Shown: positions 48,820 through 59,401, numbered from the stretch's first letter. The stretch is 64,000 bases of DNA from Lachnospiraceae bacterium (GCA_016283575.1 JAEEND010000028.1:45268-109267); one strand, 5' to 3'. Made by a program: numbers and translations. The notes: generated by a model not told the origin, from the sequence alone.

Positions 48820-51045
48820 TTGAATTGTTCTTTTGCGAAGATAATAATAAATATTTCCCATGAAAGCGTGGACAGGCCCTTCACTTATATCATTCCCGAT
48901 AAGCTTAAAGGTTTAGTAAATGTCGGAACAGGGGTAATGGTTCCCTTTGGACAGGGTAATAAGCTTAAACAGGGCTTTGTACTGGAACTTACGGATGAAA
49001 CCGATGTCCCTGAAAATAAGCTTAAAGAAATAGATTCCATATTAGTAAACGGAATAGCACTTGAAGATAACAGAATACGGCTTGCTTACTGGCTTAAGCG
49101 TAATTACGGCTCCACCATGATCAATGCTTTAAAGACCGTACTTCCCGTTAAGGAAAAGGTAAAAGAAAGCATTAAGGTTACCATTGTGAGAAAGGCATCC
49201 CTGCCCGAAATCGATGCCTATATCGAAGACGCCATCAAAAAGCGTAAGGTAGCTGAATTACGCCTTCTTTATGCAATAAAGGAAGATGAAAGAATACTTA
49301 AAACCATTGTAACTGACAAGCTTCATGTGTCTTCAACGGTTATCTCAAAGCTCTGTGAAAAGGGCTTGATCGAAGCGGAAGAAGAAAGAGTATTCCGTGA
49401 TCCCAATAAGAATCAATATGAGCGTGATGCAAGTCTTTCTTTAAGCCCCGAGCAGAAGCTTATTGTTGATACTGTCAGAAGTGACTGGGCTTCAGGTAAA
49501 AGTGAAACTTATCTTATACGCGGTATTACAGGTTCAGGTAAGACGGAAGTCTATATGCAGATAATTGCCGATGTAATAAATGAAGGCAAACAGGCGATAG
49601 TGCTTATCCCTGAAATTGCCTTAACTTACCAGACTCTTATGCGGTTTTATAAGAGATTCGGGGACAGAGTAAGTGTCATGAACTCGACACTTTCAAAGGG
49701 TGAAAAATACGATCAGTACGAAAAGGCCCTTGAAGGTAAGATAGATATAATAATAGGTCCGAGATCTGCGCTTTTCACTCCATTTAGAAATCTCGGAGTG
49801 ATTATTATAGATGAAGAGCATGAAAGCTCCTATAAAAGTGAGAACAGCCCTAAGTATCATGCCAGGGAAACAGCCATTGAGATTGCAAGAATGCAGGGAG
49901 CAAGCGTGGTACTTGGTTCCGCTACGCCCTCAATTGATTCTTATTACAGAGGGAAAAGCGGTGAATATAAGCTCTTTACTTTAACCAAGAGACTCACCGG
50001 AAATCAGCTTCCAAGTGTATCGGTGGCGGATTTGCGTGAAGAGCTTAAGGCAGGCAACAAATCAATCTTTTCACGAGAGCTTCAGGAGAAGATCGAAGAC
50101 AGGTTGAATAAGAAGGAGCAGATAATGCTTTTTCTTAACAGGCGCGGTGTTGCGGGCTTCGTATCTTGTAGAGCATGCGGGTTTGTAGTAAAATGTCCAC
50201 ATTGTGACGTTTCTCTTTCCCTTCACGGGTCGGGAAAGATGGTATGTCATTATTGCGGCTATACGGCTCCTGCTTATGAAAAATGTCCCAAGTGTAGATC
50301 ACCTTATATTATGGGCTTCAGAGCGGGAACGGAGCAGGTGGAGGATGCAATCCACAAGATGTATCCTGCGGCACGAACCTTAAGAATGGATGCCGATACC
50401 ACAAAAGAAAAGGATTCCTATGAAAAGATTCTTTCTTCTTTTTTAAATAAAGAAGCCGACATTTTGATCGGGACCCAGATGATAGTAAAGGGTCACGATT
50501 TTAAAAATGTCACACTTGTTGGTATAATTGCAGCAGACATATCTTTATTTTCACCTGATTTCAGAGCTGCGGAGAAGACCTTCCAGCTGTTGACACAGGC
50601 TGCGGGTAGAGCGGGAAGAGGCGATAAGCCCGGGGATGTAGTGATCCAGACCTATAAACCGGATCACTATGCCATCACACATTCCGTTACCCAGGACTAT
50701 GAAGCATTTTATGAAGAAGAGATTTCATACAGAGATTTAATGGATTATCCTCCCGTAAAGCACATGCTTTCTGTTCTTGTAACAGGCGATACGGAAGTCT
50801 TTGTAAAGGCATTGTCAGAGCGCCTTGTAATGGAAATAAAGAAGAAATTTGATATATTTGTAATAGGGCCCGCACCTGCCAATATTTCAAAGATTAAAGA
50901 TATATACCGATATGTTTTTTATATAAAATCATCGGATTATGAAAAGTTAATAAGCATTAAAGACTGTCTCGAGGATATTCTTTCAAAGCGTGAAAACAAG
51001 CGAGAGAGCGTGTTCTTTGACTTTGATCCTCAGAACATGGTTTAG
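48820..51045 (+). CDS. priA: Primosomal protein N' (replication restart helicase PriA)
   Basis: GITGSGKTEVYMQII, DEEHESSYK, Zn-binding CRACGFVVKCPHCDVSLSLHGSGKMVCHYCGYTAPAYEKCPKC; TTG start. Confidence 0.95.
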   Translation: MNCSFAKIIINISHESVDRPFTYIIPDKLKGLVNVGTGVMVPFGQGNKLKQGFVLELTDETDVPENKLKEIDSILVNGIALEDNRIRLAYWLKRNYGSTMINALKTVLPVKEKVKESIKVTIVRKASLPEIDAYIEDAIKKRKVAELRLLYAIKEDERILKTIVTDKLHVSSTVISKLCEKGLIEAEEERVFRDPNKNQYERDASLSLSPEQKLIVDTVRSDWASGKSETYLIRGITGSGKTEVYMQIIADVINEGKQAIVLIPEIALTYQTLMRFYKRFGDRVSVMNSTLSKGEKYDQYEKALEGKIDIIIGPRSALFTPFRNLGVIIIDEEHESSYKSENSPKYHARETAIEIARMQGASVVLGSATPSIDSYYRGKSGEYKLFTLTKRLTGNQLPSVSVADLREELKAGNKSIFSRELQEKIEDRLNKKEQIMLFLNRRGVAGFVSCRACGFVVKCPHCDVSLSLHGSGKMVCHYCGYTAPAYEKCPKCRSPYIMGFRAGTEQVEDAIHKMYPAARTLRMDADTTKEKDSYEKILSSFLNKEADILIGTQMIVKGHDFKNVTLVGIIAADISLFSPDFRAAEKTFQLLTQAAGRAGRGDKPGDVVIQTYKPDHYAITHSVTQDYEAFYEEEISYRDLMDYPPVKHMLSVLVTGDTEVFVKALSERLVMEIKKKFDIFVIGPAPANISKIKDIYRYVFYIKSSDYEKLISIKDCLEDILSKRENKRESVFFDFDPQNMV

Positions 51046-51054
51046 GAGGTATTT

Positions 51055-51552
51055 ATGGCACTTAGAAAAATAAGAGTTATGGGAGATCCCGTCCTTGAAA
51101 AGAGATGCAAGGAAGTTACTGAAATGACTCCCAGAACTAAATTTTTGATCGACGATATGGTTGATACCATGTATGAAGCTAACGGTGTAGGACTTGCCGC
51201 TTCTCAGGTCGGTGTATTAAAAAGAATCGTGGTCATCGATGTAACAGGGGAAGATTTAATGGTTTTGATCAATCCAGAGATCATCGCAACAGACGGAGAG
51301 CAGGAAGGCTATGAAGGTTGCCTCAGCATTCCCAATAAGTCAGGTCTTGTTAAGAGACCCAACTATGTAAAGGTTAAAGCCTTGAATGAAAATATGGAGC
51401 CTGTGGAGATCGAAGGAACAGAGCTTCTTGCAAGAGCGATCTTACATGAATGTGAGCATCTTGACGGTCATCTCTATGTAGAACATGTGGATGGCGGCGT
51501 TGAAGGCCTTGTTGATAATACTCAGTTACAGAGTGAGGATGAAGAAGAATGA
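51055..51552 (+). CDS. def: Peptide deformylase
   Basis: GVGLAASQVG, EGCLSIPN, HECEHLDGHLY. Confidence 0.95.
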   Translation: MALRKIRVMGDPVLEKRCKEVTEMTPRTKFLIDDMVDTMYEANGVGLAASQVGVLKRIVVIDVTGEDLMVLINPEIIATDGEQEGYEGCLSIPNKSGLVKRPNYVKVKALNENMEPVEIEGTELLARAILHECEHLDGHLYVEHVDGGVEGLVDNTQLQSEDEEE

Positions 51553-52484
51553 AAATAGTCTTCATGGGAACGCCGGATTTCGCAAAAACCATACTTGAAG
51601 CTATTTACGAAGCCGGCCATGAAATTACGGCAGTATATACACAGCCCGACAAACCTAAGGGCAGAAGCGGCGCGCTTATAATGCCCCCTGTTAAAGAATA
51701 TGCCCTTTCAAAGGGGCTTAAGGTTTACCAGCCTCTTAAGATAAAAGAAAAAGAAGAGGTTGAAAACTTAAAGAAGATTCCTGCGGATATTTATGTGGTA
51801 GCTGCTTTCGGACAGTTTTTATCGGAAGAAATACTTAATATTCCAAGATTCGGATGTATCAATGCCCACGGGTCACTGCTTCCGAAGTTAAGGGGCGCAT
51901 CTCCCATCCAGCGAAGCATTGTTAACGGCGATGCGGAAACCGGAATTACCATTATGAAGATGGATAAGGGCATGGATTCCGGCGACATGATCAAAAAAGA
52001 AGCCATTCCGATTTTGGACAGTGACAACGAGACCACCTTATATGAAAAGCTTGCAGTACTCGGCGCCAAAATGGTGGTTGAAACTCTTCCCGAAATAGAA
52101 GCGGGTACCGCTACATATGTTAAACAGGATGAAAGTCTTGTGACATTCGCTCCCATGCTTAAAAAAGAGGACGGTAAGATTGATTTTAACAAGACTTCAC
52201 GTGAAATCTTCAATCTTATCAGAGGCATCTGTGAATGGCCCACGGCATTTTCTTTTTACAATGGAAAATCCGTTAAGATATACGGAGCCTTCATCTCAAG
52301 TGAAAATGTGGAAGCTGATTTAAAGCCCGGCGAAATGTATGTAACCAAAAAGAAGATCCTTGTAAAGACCGGAGATGGATTCCTTGAACTTACGGATGTT
52401 CAGCTTGAAGGCAAGAAACCCATGAAGGCGGTTGATTTTATTAACGGTTCCCATCTTGTTACGGGAAATAAATTTGATTCATGA
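51549..52484 (+). CDS. fmt: Methionyl-tRNA formyltransferase
   Basis: MKIVFMGTPDFAKTILEAI, NAHGSLLPKLRGASPIQRSIVNGDAETGITIMKMDKGMDSGD. Confidence 0.95.
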   Translation: MKIVFMGTPDFAKTILEAIYEAGHEITAVYTQPDKPKGRSGALIMPPVKEYALSKGLKVYQPLKIKEKEEVENLKKIPADIYVVAAFGQFLSEEILNIPRFGCINAHGSLLPKLRGASPIQRSIVNGDAETGITIMKMDKGMDSGDMIKKEAIPILDSDNETTLYEKLAVLGAKMVVETLPEIEAGTATYVKQDESLVTFAPMLKKEDGKIDFNKTSREIFNLIRGICEWPTAFSFYNGKSVKIYGAFISSENVEADLKPGEMYVTKKKILVKTGDGFLELTDVQLEGKKPMKAVDFINGSHLVTGNKFDS

Positions 52485-53824
52485 ATGAAAATATTAGAGA
52501 GATCGTGCTGGACATTTTGTTGGAGCACGAAAACAGTAACAGAAAAAGTCATTTATTAATAAGAGATGTGCTTGATAAATATGATTATCTCAATGTAAAG
52601 GACAAGTCCTTTATTAAGAGAGTGGCGGAAGGCACGATCTCAAATAAGATTACCCTTGATTACGTGGCGGAGAGATTTAGTAAAAAAAGCGTTTCTAAAT
52701 TGAAAGCCCCTGTCAGGGGTATTTTGCGTGAATCCATATATCAGCTTCTTTTTATGGATAAGGTACCCGATAATGCTGTCTGTGACGAAGCGGTGAAGCT
52801 TGTTAAAAAGCGAAGCTTCAAGGAATTTGCGCCTTTTGTAAACGGTGTGCTCAGGAATATCGCGAGGGAAAAAGGAGATATACTTTCTTTTTCGGAGATT
52901 ACGGACAAGACAAAATATTTATCCGTGAAGTATTCCTGCCCCGAAGAGATCGTAAGGATTTTTATGAAGGAGCAGGATGATGCGGAGGGTATTCTTAAAG
53001 CGCTTAATGGTATAAAGACCACCTCCGTTAAGATAACGGAACCTGAAAAAGAAGAAGATATTTTATCAAAATGGCGGGATAAGGGGATTAAGTTTACCGG
53101 GATTCCCGGCCTTGAATCTGTATATTCCGTAGAAGATTTTGAAGGAGCCTACGGGCTTCCGGGTTTTTCTGAGGGTGCGGTGATCATTCAGGATAAAGCT
53201 TCAATGCTTGCTGCCATGGCTGCGGGAGTTAAGGAATCGGATAATAAAACTGTCCTCGATGTGTGCGCGGCTCCGGGCGGTAAAAGCTGCTTTATCGCAA
53301 AGACCATGAAGAACGGCCTGGTAATAAGCCGTGATCTTACGGATTATAAAGTAAACTTGATAAAGGAAAACGCAGAGCGTCTGCATCTTGATAATCTGAG
53401 AGCGGAGGTTCATGATGCCACTGTTTTCGATGAGAGTCTTGTAAACAAAGTGGACGTCCTTATATGCGATCTTCCATGCTCCGGGCTCGGTGTCATGGGG
53501 CGTAAGAGCGATATAAGATATAATATTACCAATGAAGGCATGAAAGAGATCTGCGATCTTCAGAAGGAAATATTAAATACCGTCACTAAATATTTGAAAA
53601 AGGGCGGAGTGCTTATTTATTCTACCTGCACCATTCATAAAGCGGAAAATGAGAAGGTTGTAAAATACATATTAAAGAACCTGCCGTTTACGGGAGATTC
53701 TTTGGTGCCTTATATTCCGGAAGCATTTAACAATACACGGGAATCCGATTTTTACCTGCAGTTGCTACCTAATTTAGATGATTGCGACGGATTCTTTATA
53801 TCGAGATTTATTAAGAATGAATAA
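52481..53824 (+). CDS. rsmB: 16S rRNA (cytosine(967)-C(5))-methyltransferase RsmB
   Basis: NusB-like N-terminus; VLDVCAAPGGKSCFIAKTM, CDLPCSGLGVMGRKSDIRY, YSTCTIHKAENE. Confidence 0.93.
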   Translation: MNENIREIVLDILLEHENSNRKSHLLIRDVLDKYDYLNVKDKSFIKRVAEGTISNKITLDYVAERFSKKSVSKLKAPVRGILRESIYQLLFMDKVPDNAVCDEAVKLVKKRSFKEFAPFVNGVLRNIAREKGDILSFSEITDKTKYLSVKYSCPEEIVRIFMKEQDDAEGILKALNGIKTTSVKITEPEKEEDILSKWRDKGIKFTGIPGLESVYSVEDFEGAYGLPGFSEGAVIIQDKASMLAAMAAGVKESDNKTVLDVCAAPGGKSCFIAKTMKNGLVISRDLTDYKVNLIKENAERLHLDNLRAEVHDATVFDESLVNKVDVLICDLPCSGLGVMGRKSDIRYNITNEGMKEICDLQKEILNTVTKYLKKGGVLIYSTCTIHKAENEKVVKYILKNLPFTGDSLVPYIPEAFNNTRESDFYLQLLPNLDDCDGFFISRFIKNE

Positions 53825-54875
53825 CAAAAAAGATATTAAATCATACACATTAAGTGAATTAGAGGAAGAGCTTAAGGCTGCAGGCTTGCCTAAGTTCAGA
53901 GCCGGTCAGATTTATGAATGGCTTCATAAAAAGCTTGTTATGAGCTTTGATGACATGACCAATCTCTCAAAAGATTTGAGAGAGAAGCTGGACAGTGAAT
54001 ATTTTATTACCAATATTTCCACTGAGCTTGTGCAGACATCTAAGATTGACGGCACCAGGAAATATTTATTTAAGCTTTCCGACGGTAATTTCGTAGAGTC
54101 CGTGCTGATGCGTTATCATCATGGTAATTCCGTATGCATTTCATCCCAGGTCGGATGCCGCATGGGATGCCGATTCTGCGCATCCACGCTGGACGGCTTG
54201 ACAAGAAACCTTCTTCCTTCCGAAATGCTTGATGAAATCTATCAGATCCAAAAAGAAACAGGGGAGAGGGTTCATAATATCGTGCTTATGGGAACCGGAG
54301 AGCCCATGGATAACTATGATAATGTGGTCCGTTTTCTGAAAATGATCACAAATCCCGACGGATTAAATATAAGCCAGCGAAATATTACCGTATCAACCTG
54401 CGGTATTGTAGAAAATATGAAGCGTCTGGCTATGGAAAAATTCCAGATAACATTGGCACTTTCTCTTCATTCCGTAACGGATGAAAAGCGAAGAGAGCTT
54501 ATGCCCATTGCCAACAAGTATTCCATAGAAGAGATTATGGAAGCCTGTGAATTTTATTTTGAAAATACCGGGCGACGCATTACCTTTGAGTATTCATTGG
54601 TTAGGGATGTAAATGACAGAGAAGAGGATGCAGAGGGCCTCATTAAGCTTGCCAAAAGGGTGGGCGCCCATGTAAATCTTATTCCCGTTAATCCCATAAA
54701 AGAGCGAGACTATCGAGAAACAGAGCATGCTGCGGTGGTGGCATTTAAAAATAAACTTGAAAAAAGCAGGATAAATGTTACTATTAGAAGGGAAATGGGC
54801 CGAGATATAGACGGCGCATGCGGACAGCTTCGTAAGAGGCATATGGATGGTACAATAGGGAGGATGCATAGTTGA
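53817..54875 (+). CDS. rlmN: 23S rRNA (adenine(2503)-C(2))-methyltransferase RlmN
   Basis: SSQVGCRMGCRFCASTLDGLTRNLLPSEML; VLMGTGEPMDNYDNVVRFL; start overlaps the rsmB stop. Confidence 0.95.
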   Translation: MNNKKDIKSYTLSELEEELKAAGLPKFRAGQIYEWLHKKLVMSFDDMTNLSKDLREKLDSEYFITNISTELVQTSKIDGTRKYLFKLSDGNFVESVLMRYHHGNSVCISSQVGCRMGCRFCASTLDGLTRNLLPSEMLDEIYQIQKETGERVHNIVLMGTGEPMDNYDNVVRFLKMITNPDGLNISQRNITVSTCGIVENMKRLAMEKFQITLALSLHSVTDEKRRELMPIANKYSIEEIMEACEFYFENTGRRITFEYSLVRDVNDREEDAEGLIKLAKRVGAHVNLIPVNPIKERDYRETEHAAVVAFKNKLEKSRINVTIRREMGRDIDGACGQLRKRHMDGTIGRMHS

Positions 54876-55606
54876 TTAAGACATTTTCCTTAACTGATAT
54901 CGGAAAGAAAAGAGAATCTAATCAGGACTATGTGTATTCTTCGGAAACACCGGTGGGAAATCTTCCCAACCTTTTTATTCTGGCTGACGGAATGGGAGGT
55001 TACAATGGAGGAGATCTGGCTTCACAATTGGCAGTTGAGACCATTGTGAATTCTTGCCGAGACAGTGCTGAGGTTTTGCCGCGCAAAATTTTCGATGAAG
55101 CCATCACTCTTACCAATACTGTAATAAGAGAGAAGGCCGCAAGCCTTGCAGAACTCGAAGGAATGGGAACCACCATTGTATGTGCGACCATCCTTGAAGG
55201 AAATGTTCTTCATATTGCCAACGTGGGTGACTCAAGACTTTATATTGTTAATGAGGAATTCATCAGGCAGATTACGACCGATCACTCCTATGTGGAGGAG
55301 ATGATCAAGGTCGGAAGTATAGACCGGGAAAGCGCAAGGAACCATCCCAAAAAGAATATCATTACAAGGGCCATCGGCGCCGACGATTATATCGTGCCTG
55401 ATTTCTTTACGGTTAAATTACGACCCGGCGACATTATTCTTATGTGTTCGGATGGCTTATCCAACATGATCTATGATGATGAGATCATGATGATAATCAA
55501 GAAAGAAAAAGATATGGTCAGTAAGGCTGAAAGCCTTATCGCCGCAGCCAACAATAACGGCGGACTTGATAATATTTCCGTTATACTGGTTGATGCTTTT
55601 GCATAA
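54872..55606 (+). CDS. Stp1/PrpC-type PP2C family Ser/Thr phosphatase
   Basis: DIGKKRESNQDYVY, LADGMGGYNGGDLAS, NVGDSRLY, MCSDGLSNMI. Confidence 0.93.
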   Translation: MIKTFSLTDIGKKRESNQDYVYSSETPVGNLPNLFILADGMGGYNGGDLASQLAVETIVNSCRDSAEVLPRKIFDEAITLTNTVIREKAASLAELEGMGTTIVCATILEGNVLHIANVGDSRLYIVNEEFIRQITTDHSYVEEMIKVGSIDRESARNHPKKNIITRAIGADDYIVPDFFTVKLRPGDIILMCSDGLSNMIYDDEIMMIIKKEKDMVSKAESLIAAANNNGGLDNISVILVDAFA

Positions 55607-55619
55607 ATAAGAGGTTTAC

Positions 55620-57710
55620 ATGGTTAAAATAGGAATGATCATCGCTGACAGGTATGAGGTGCTTGAAAAAATCGGCACCGGCGGCATGTCAGACGTATAT
55701 AAAGCTAAAGATAAAAAATTGAACAGACCCGTAGCGGTTAAGGTATTAAAGCAGGAATTCTCCGACAACGCTAATTTTGTGTCCAAATTCCGTGTTGAAG
55801 CACAGGCTGCCGCAGGTCTCATGCATCCCAATATCGTAAATGTTTATGATGTAGGTGAGGAAAACGGGATCAATTTCATAGTAATGGAACTGGTTGAGGG
55901 TATCACTCTCAAAAAGTACATTGAAAAGAAAGCCCGTCTTTCAGTTAAAGAAGCAATAACCATAGCCATTCAGATCGGCATGGGTATTGAAGCGGCTCAT
56001 AATAATCATATTATTCACAGAGATATTAAACCTCAGAACGTTATTATTTCCAAAGAGGGTAAAGTTAAGGTTACAGACTTCGGTATTGCCAAGGCTGCAT
56101 CCAGTAATACCATCACCAGCAATGTTATGGGAAGCGTTCATTATACATCACCCGAACAGGCCCGCGGCGGATACAGTGACGAGAAGAGTGATATTTATTC
56201 ACTCGGTATTACCTTATTCGAAATGCTTACAGGACGTGTTCCTTTTAACGGTGAGACTACAGTTGCAATTGCCATCAAGCAGATTCAGGAAGAAATGCCT
56301 TCACCCAGAGAATATGTTGATGACATCCCCGTAAGCGTTGAACAGATCGTACTTAAATGTACTCAGAAATCCCCCGACAGAAGATATCAGAACATGTCGG
56401 ATTTAATAGAAGATTTAAAGAAATCCTTTATAACTCCCGATGAGGACTTTGTTAAGATTGAGGAAGACGACCTCATGTCAAAGACAAGACCCATGTCAGG
56501 GGAAGAAATGGAAGCTTTGAGGAAGAGCTCAAAGTCCGAAACCAATATTACGGAACAGCTTCCCATCGATCCCAATGCAGAGGACGATGAATACGATCCC
56601 AAGATGGAAAAGATTACAGGCATCATGGCAATCATTGTGGGCATTGTAATCGTGATAGTTGCTTTTGTATTGATAGTAAAGGCAACAGGTTTATTTAATT
56701 CAGGCAAGAAGAATCCTGCCGGCAGCGAAACTGAGATTTCCGAATCCGTTGAACAGGTTCTTATGCCGGAAGTTACAAATATGGATTATGAAAAAGCCCA
56801 GAAGATCCTTATGGATGAAGGCTTTAAGGTAAAGCTTCTTTGGGTTGAAACAGAAGATTATAAAGTCGGAACGGTTATTTCGAGTAATGTGAAGGCGGGT
56901 CTTAAAGTTAATTACGGATCTGTGATCGAGCTTACCGTATCAAAAGACCCCGACGTTGAACTTATAAAGGTTCCCGATATAGTGGGAATATCACTGAGCG
57001 ATGCCTATAAGATTTTGATGGATGCGGGCATTGGCTATGAAACAGTTGAAGAATACAGTGATACTGTGGCTGAAGGTCTTGTAATGGAACAGTATCCCGA
57101 AAAGAATACAGAGCTTCGCGCAGATTCTTCTACCAAGGTCATCATTACCGTAAGTAAGGGTAAGGCTGAAAATCTGGTTGCTGTACCCAGCGTACTCGGA
57201 CTTACCGTAGAAGAAGCCATTGAAGAACTTATAGAAGCCGGTTTGAAGGTCGGCACTTCCGATGAAGTCTATAATAATATCTACGAAAAAGGCTATGTAT
57301 GCTATCAGAGCATTAAATACAACGAAGAAGTAGAAGCGGGAACAGTTGTTGATATTCAGGTAAGTAAGGGTCATGAGCCTGAGGTTGAAAAGACCTACAG
57401 CTTTAATACCAATATTAATGCGCCCACACCGGCGGAAGATCCTGAATTCGAAAGTGGCACCAAGGTACATATCGATCTTTCCACTCCCGATGGAAAGAGC
57501 TGGTTCTCTACCGATACCACAAGCTTCCCTGTTTCCGTAAACTTATGGAACATTACAGGTTCCTCCAAGGGTACCATCACTCTTAAATATACTGTTACAA
57601 CCAAAATTAAAGAAGTAGATCCTGAGACCGGTGAAGAAACCGCAAAGGATGGTCCTAAAGAAGAACGTACAATTACCAGAGAGATAACATTTATTCCCAA
57701 CGAGGACTAA
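55620..57710 (+). CDS. PASTA-domain Ser/Thr protein kinase (PrkC/PknB type)
   Basis: Kinase motifs (IGTGGMSDVYKAKD, HRDIKPQNVII, TDFGIAKA), TM near 56630-56690, three PASTA repeats. Confidence 0.94.
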   Translation: MVKIGMIIADRYEVLEKIGTGGMSDVYKAKDKKLNRPVAVKVLKQEFSDNANFVSKFRVEAQAAAGLMHPNIVNVYDVGEENGINFIVMELVEGITLKKYIEKKARLSVKEAITIAIQIGMGIEAAHNNHIIHRDIKPQNVIISKEGKVKVTDFGIAKAASSNTITSNVMGSVHYTSPEQARGGYSDEKSDIYSLGITLFEMLTGRVPFNGETTVAIAIKQIQEEMPSPREYVDDIPVSVEQIVLKCTQKSPDRRYQNMSDLIEDLKKSFITPDEDFVKIEEDDLMSKTRPMSGEEMEALRKSSKSETNITEQLPIDPNAEDDEYDPKMEKITGIMAIIVGIVIVIVAFVLIVKATGLFNSGKKNPAGSETEISESVEQVLMPEVTNMDYEKAQKILMDEGFKVKLLWVETEDYKVGTVISSNVKAGLKVNYGSVIELTVSKDPDVELIKVPDIVGISLSDAYKILMDAGIGYETVEEYSDTVAEGLVMEQYPEKNTELRADSSTKVIITVSKGKAENLVAVPSVLGLTVEEAIEELIEAGLKVGTSDEVYNNIYEKGYVCYQSIKYNEEVEAGTVVDIQVSKGHEPEVEKTYSFNTNINAPTPAEDPEFESGTKVHIDLSTPDGKSWFSTDTTSFPVSVNLWNITGSSKGTITLKYTVTTKIKEVDPETGEETAKDGPKEERTITREITFIPNED

Positions 57711-57712
57711 TT

Positions 57713-58603
57713 TTGACAGGTAAAATTGTAAAAGGCATTGCCGGATTTTATTATGTGAATACAGAAGATAAAAGAACCTTTGAGTGTAAAGCCAAGGGTT
57801 CTTTTCGTACGAAAAAACTTAAGCCTCTGGTTGGGGATGATTGTGAAATAGAAATAATCGACGAAGAAAAGCTTACGGGAAATATTACTGAGATTTTTCC
57901 GCGTCACAGCACCATGATCCGCCCCGCCTGCGCCAATGTTGATCAGGCGCTGGTTATTTTCAGTGTAAAGAGTCCGGATCCCAACTTTAATTTGCTGGAT
58001 CGATTCTTGATCTACATGGAAAGCGAAGATGTTCCATGTATCATTTGTTTTAATAAAGATGATTTGGATGCTGAATTTAATACCGAAGAAATAAAAAAAG
58101 CCTATGAAGATGCGGGATTTTCCGTTCTTTTTATAAGTGCAAGGGATAAAAAGGGCATTGATGATGTTAAGAACATTCTTGATAAAAAGACTACCGTGGT
58201 AGCAGGCCCCAGCGGGGTGGGAAAGTCCACTCTAATTAATCTTCTTGCAGAAAAAGAAGTAATGGAAACGGGCGGATTGATGAAGAAGATAGAGCGAGGC
58301 AAGCAGACAACACGCCATGCGGAGCTTATGCCCATATGGGACGGAACATTTATAATGGATACTCCGGGCTTTACTTCTCTTGAAGTATTTGGAGCAGATA
58401 AAAACGGATTATGTTCTTTTTATCATGAATTTGATAAAGCTTCCGATGAATGCAGGTTTTCAGACTGTATCCATGTTAATGAACCGGGCTGCAGGGTTAA
58501 AGAACTGGTTGGCGACGGAACTATTTCTAAGCTCCGCTACGAGAACTATTTAAACCTCTACAAAGAGCTCTCAGGAATGCGCGAAACCTACAAAAAAGGC
58601 TAG
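57713..58603 (+). CDS. rsgA: Ribosome small subunit-dependent GTPase A
   Basis: Circularly permuted GTPase: FNKDDLD, AGPSGVGKSTLINLL, DTPGFTSLE; Zn-binding CRFSDCIHVNEPGC. Confidence 0.94.
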   Translation: MTGKIVKGIAGFYYVNTEDKRTFECKAKGSFRTKKLKPLVGDDCEIEIIDEEKLTGNITEIFPRHSTMIRPACANVDQALVIFSVKSPDPNFNLLDRFLIYMESEDVPCIICFNKDDLDAEFNTEEIKKAYEDAGFSVLFISARDKKGIDDVKNILDKKTTVVAGPSGVGKSTLINLLAEKEVMETGGLMKKIERGKQTTRHAELMPIWDGTFIMDTPGFTSLEVFGADKNGLCSFYHEFDKASDECRFSDCIHVNEPGCRVKELVGDGTISKLRYENYLNLYKELSGMRETYKKG

Positions 58604-59401
58604 TGGCCCTAGGGGACGGGGTTCCTGGTCCACTTTGCAAACCCGTTTAATTGTCGTCGCAGAAATATCCATGATACGTGAGATCTGATTGATACTTAAC
58701 CCTTTTTCTTTGAGGGCTCGAACATATTCATTTCTTTTTACTTTTTTAAGCGTCACGACATCGGAAGTTGACTTAAGATGAGTCACGGACCTAAAAACAT
58801 CCAGTGCTTTCTCGTCCGTAAAAGAATGATTTGTTTCACGATGATCTTTTTCAAACATTGAATCGTCGGGCGAATCAGTTTCTTTTGCAAAATAATGGAG
58901 TAAGGAGTTTTTTGAACCGGCGATGCTATATGCGAATAATGTGTTTACCAACTGGTTCTTTGCGCCGTAATATGCACCGATGCTGCTCCAGCGATATTCT
59001 GACGCAAAACGACACATATTTGCTTTTACCGGGTTGTTGTGAATGTAAATGAGAGTGGAAAGAAAAGCTTTGTTGCTTTCGATTGTAGTGCTATAGAAAC
59101 GATCCTGAAAAAGGTGACCACTGCGGGAATATTTGCTGTTGTACCAGCGCACAAACCTGGTACCCAGGCTCTGAAAGAAGCTGGACAGCTTTTCGCCGGG
59201 CAGGCAGATTAATAAATGTATGTGGTTATCCATCAGGCAATAGGCATAAATATCAATATCATATTTCCTTTTGCAATCGTCTAAAATGAAAAGAAATTTT
59301 TGATAATCGGAAGCTTCTTCGAAAATGATGTGCTGATTAACAGAACGAAGTATAATATGATACATGCCGGTTGAACTCAAAATTCTGGGTTTTCTTGGCA
59401 T
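58571..59401 (-). CDS. REP-associated tyrosine transposase (RAYT/Y1_Tnp, IS200-like)
   Basis: MPRKPRILSSTGMYHIILRSVNQHIIFE, HUH motif DNHIHLLI, catalytic-Tyr region FVRWYNSKYSRSGHLFQDRFYS, C-terminal HTH; flanked by REP-like palindromes. Confidence 0.93.
   Translation of the reverse strand: MPRKPRILSSTGMYHIILRSVNQHIIFEEASDYQKFLFILDDCKRKYDIDIYAYCLMDNHIHLLICLPGEKLSSFFQSLGTRFVRWYNSKYSRSGHLFQDRFYSTTIESNKAFLSTLIYIHNNPVKANMCRFASEYRWSSIGAYYGAKNQLVNTLFAYSIAGSKNSLLHYFAKETDSPDDSMFEKDHRETNHSFTDEKALDVFRSVTHLKSTSDVVTLKKVKRNEYVRALKEKGLSINQISRIMDISATTIKRVCKVDQEPRPLGPLAFFVGFAHS
58602..58634 (-). repeat. REP-like palindrome copy A (inverted relative to B-D)
   Basis: AGTGGCCCTAGGGGACGGGGTTCCTGGTCCACT; reverse complement matches copies B-D; contains part of the rsgA stop codon. 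Confidence 0.9.
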
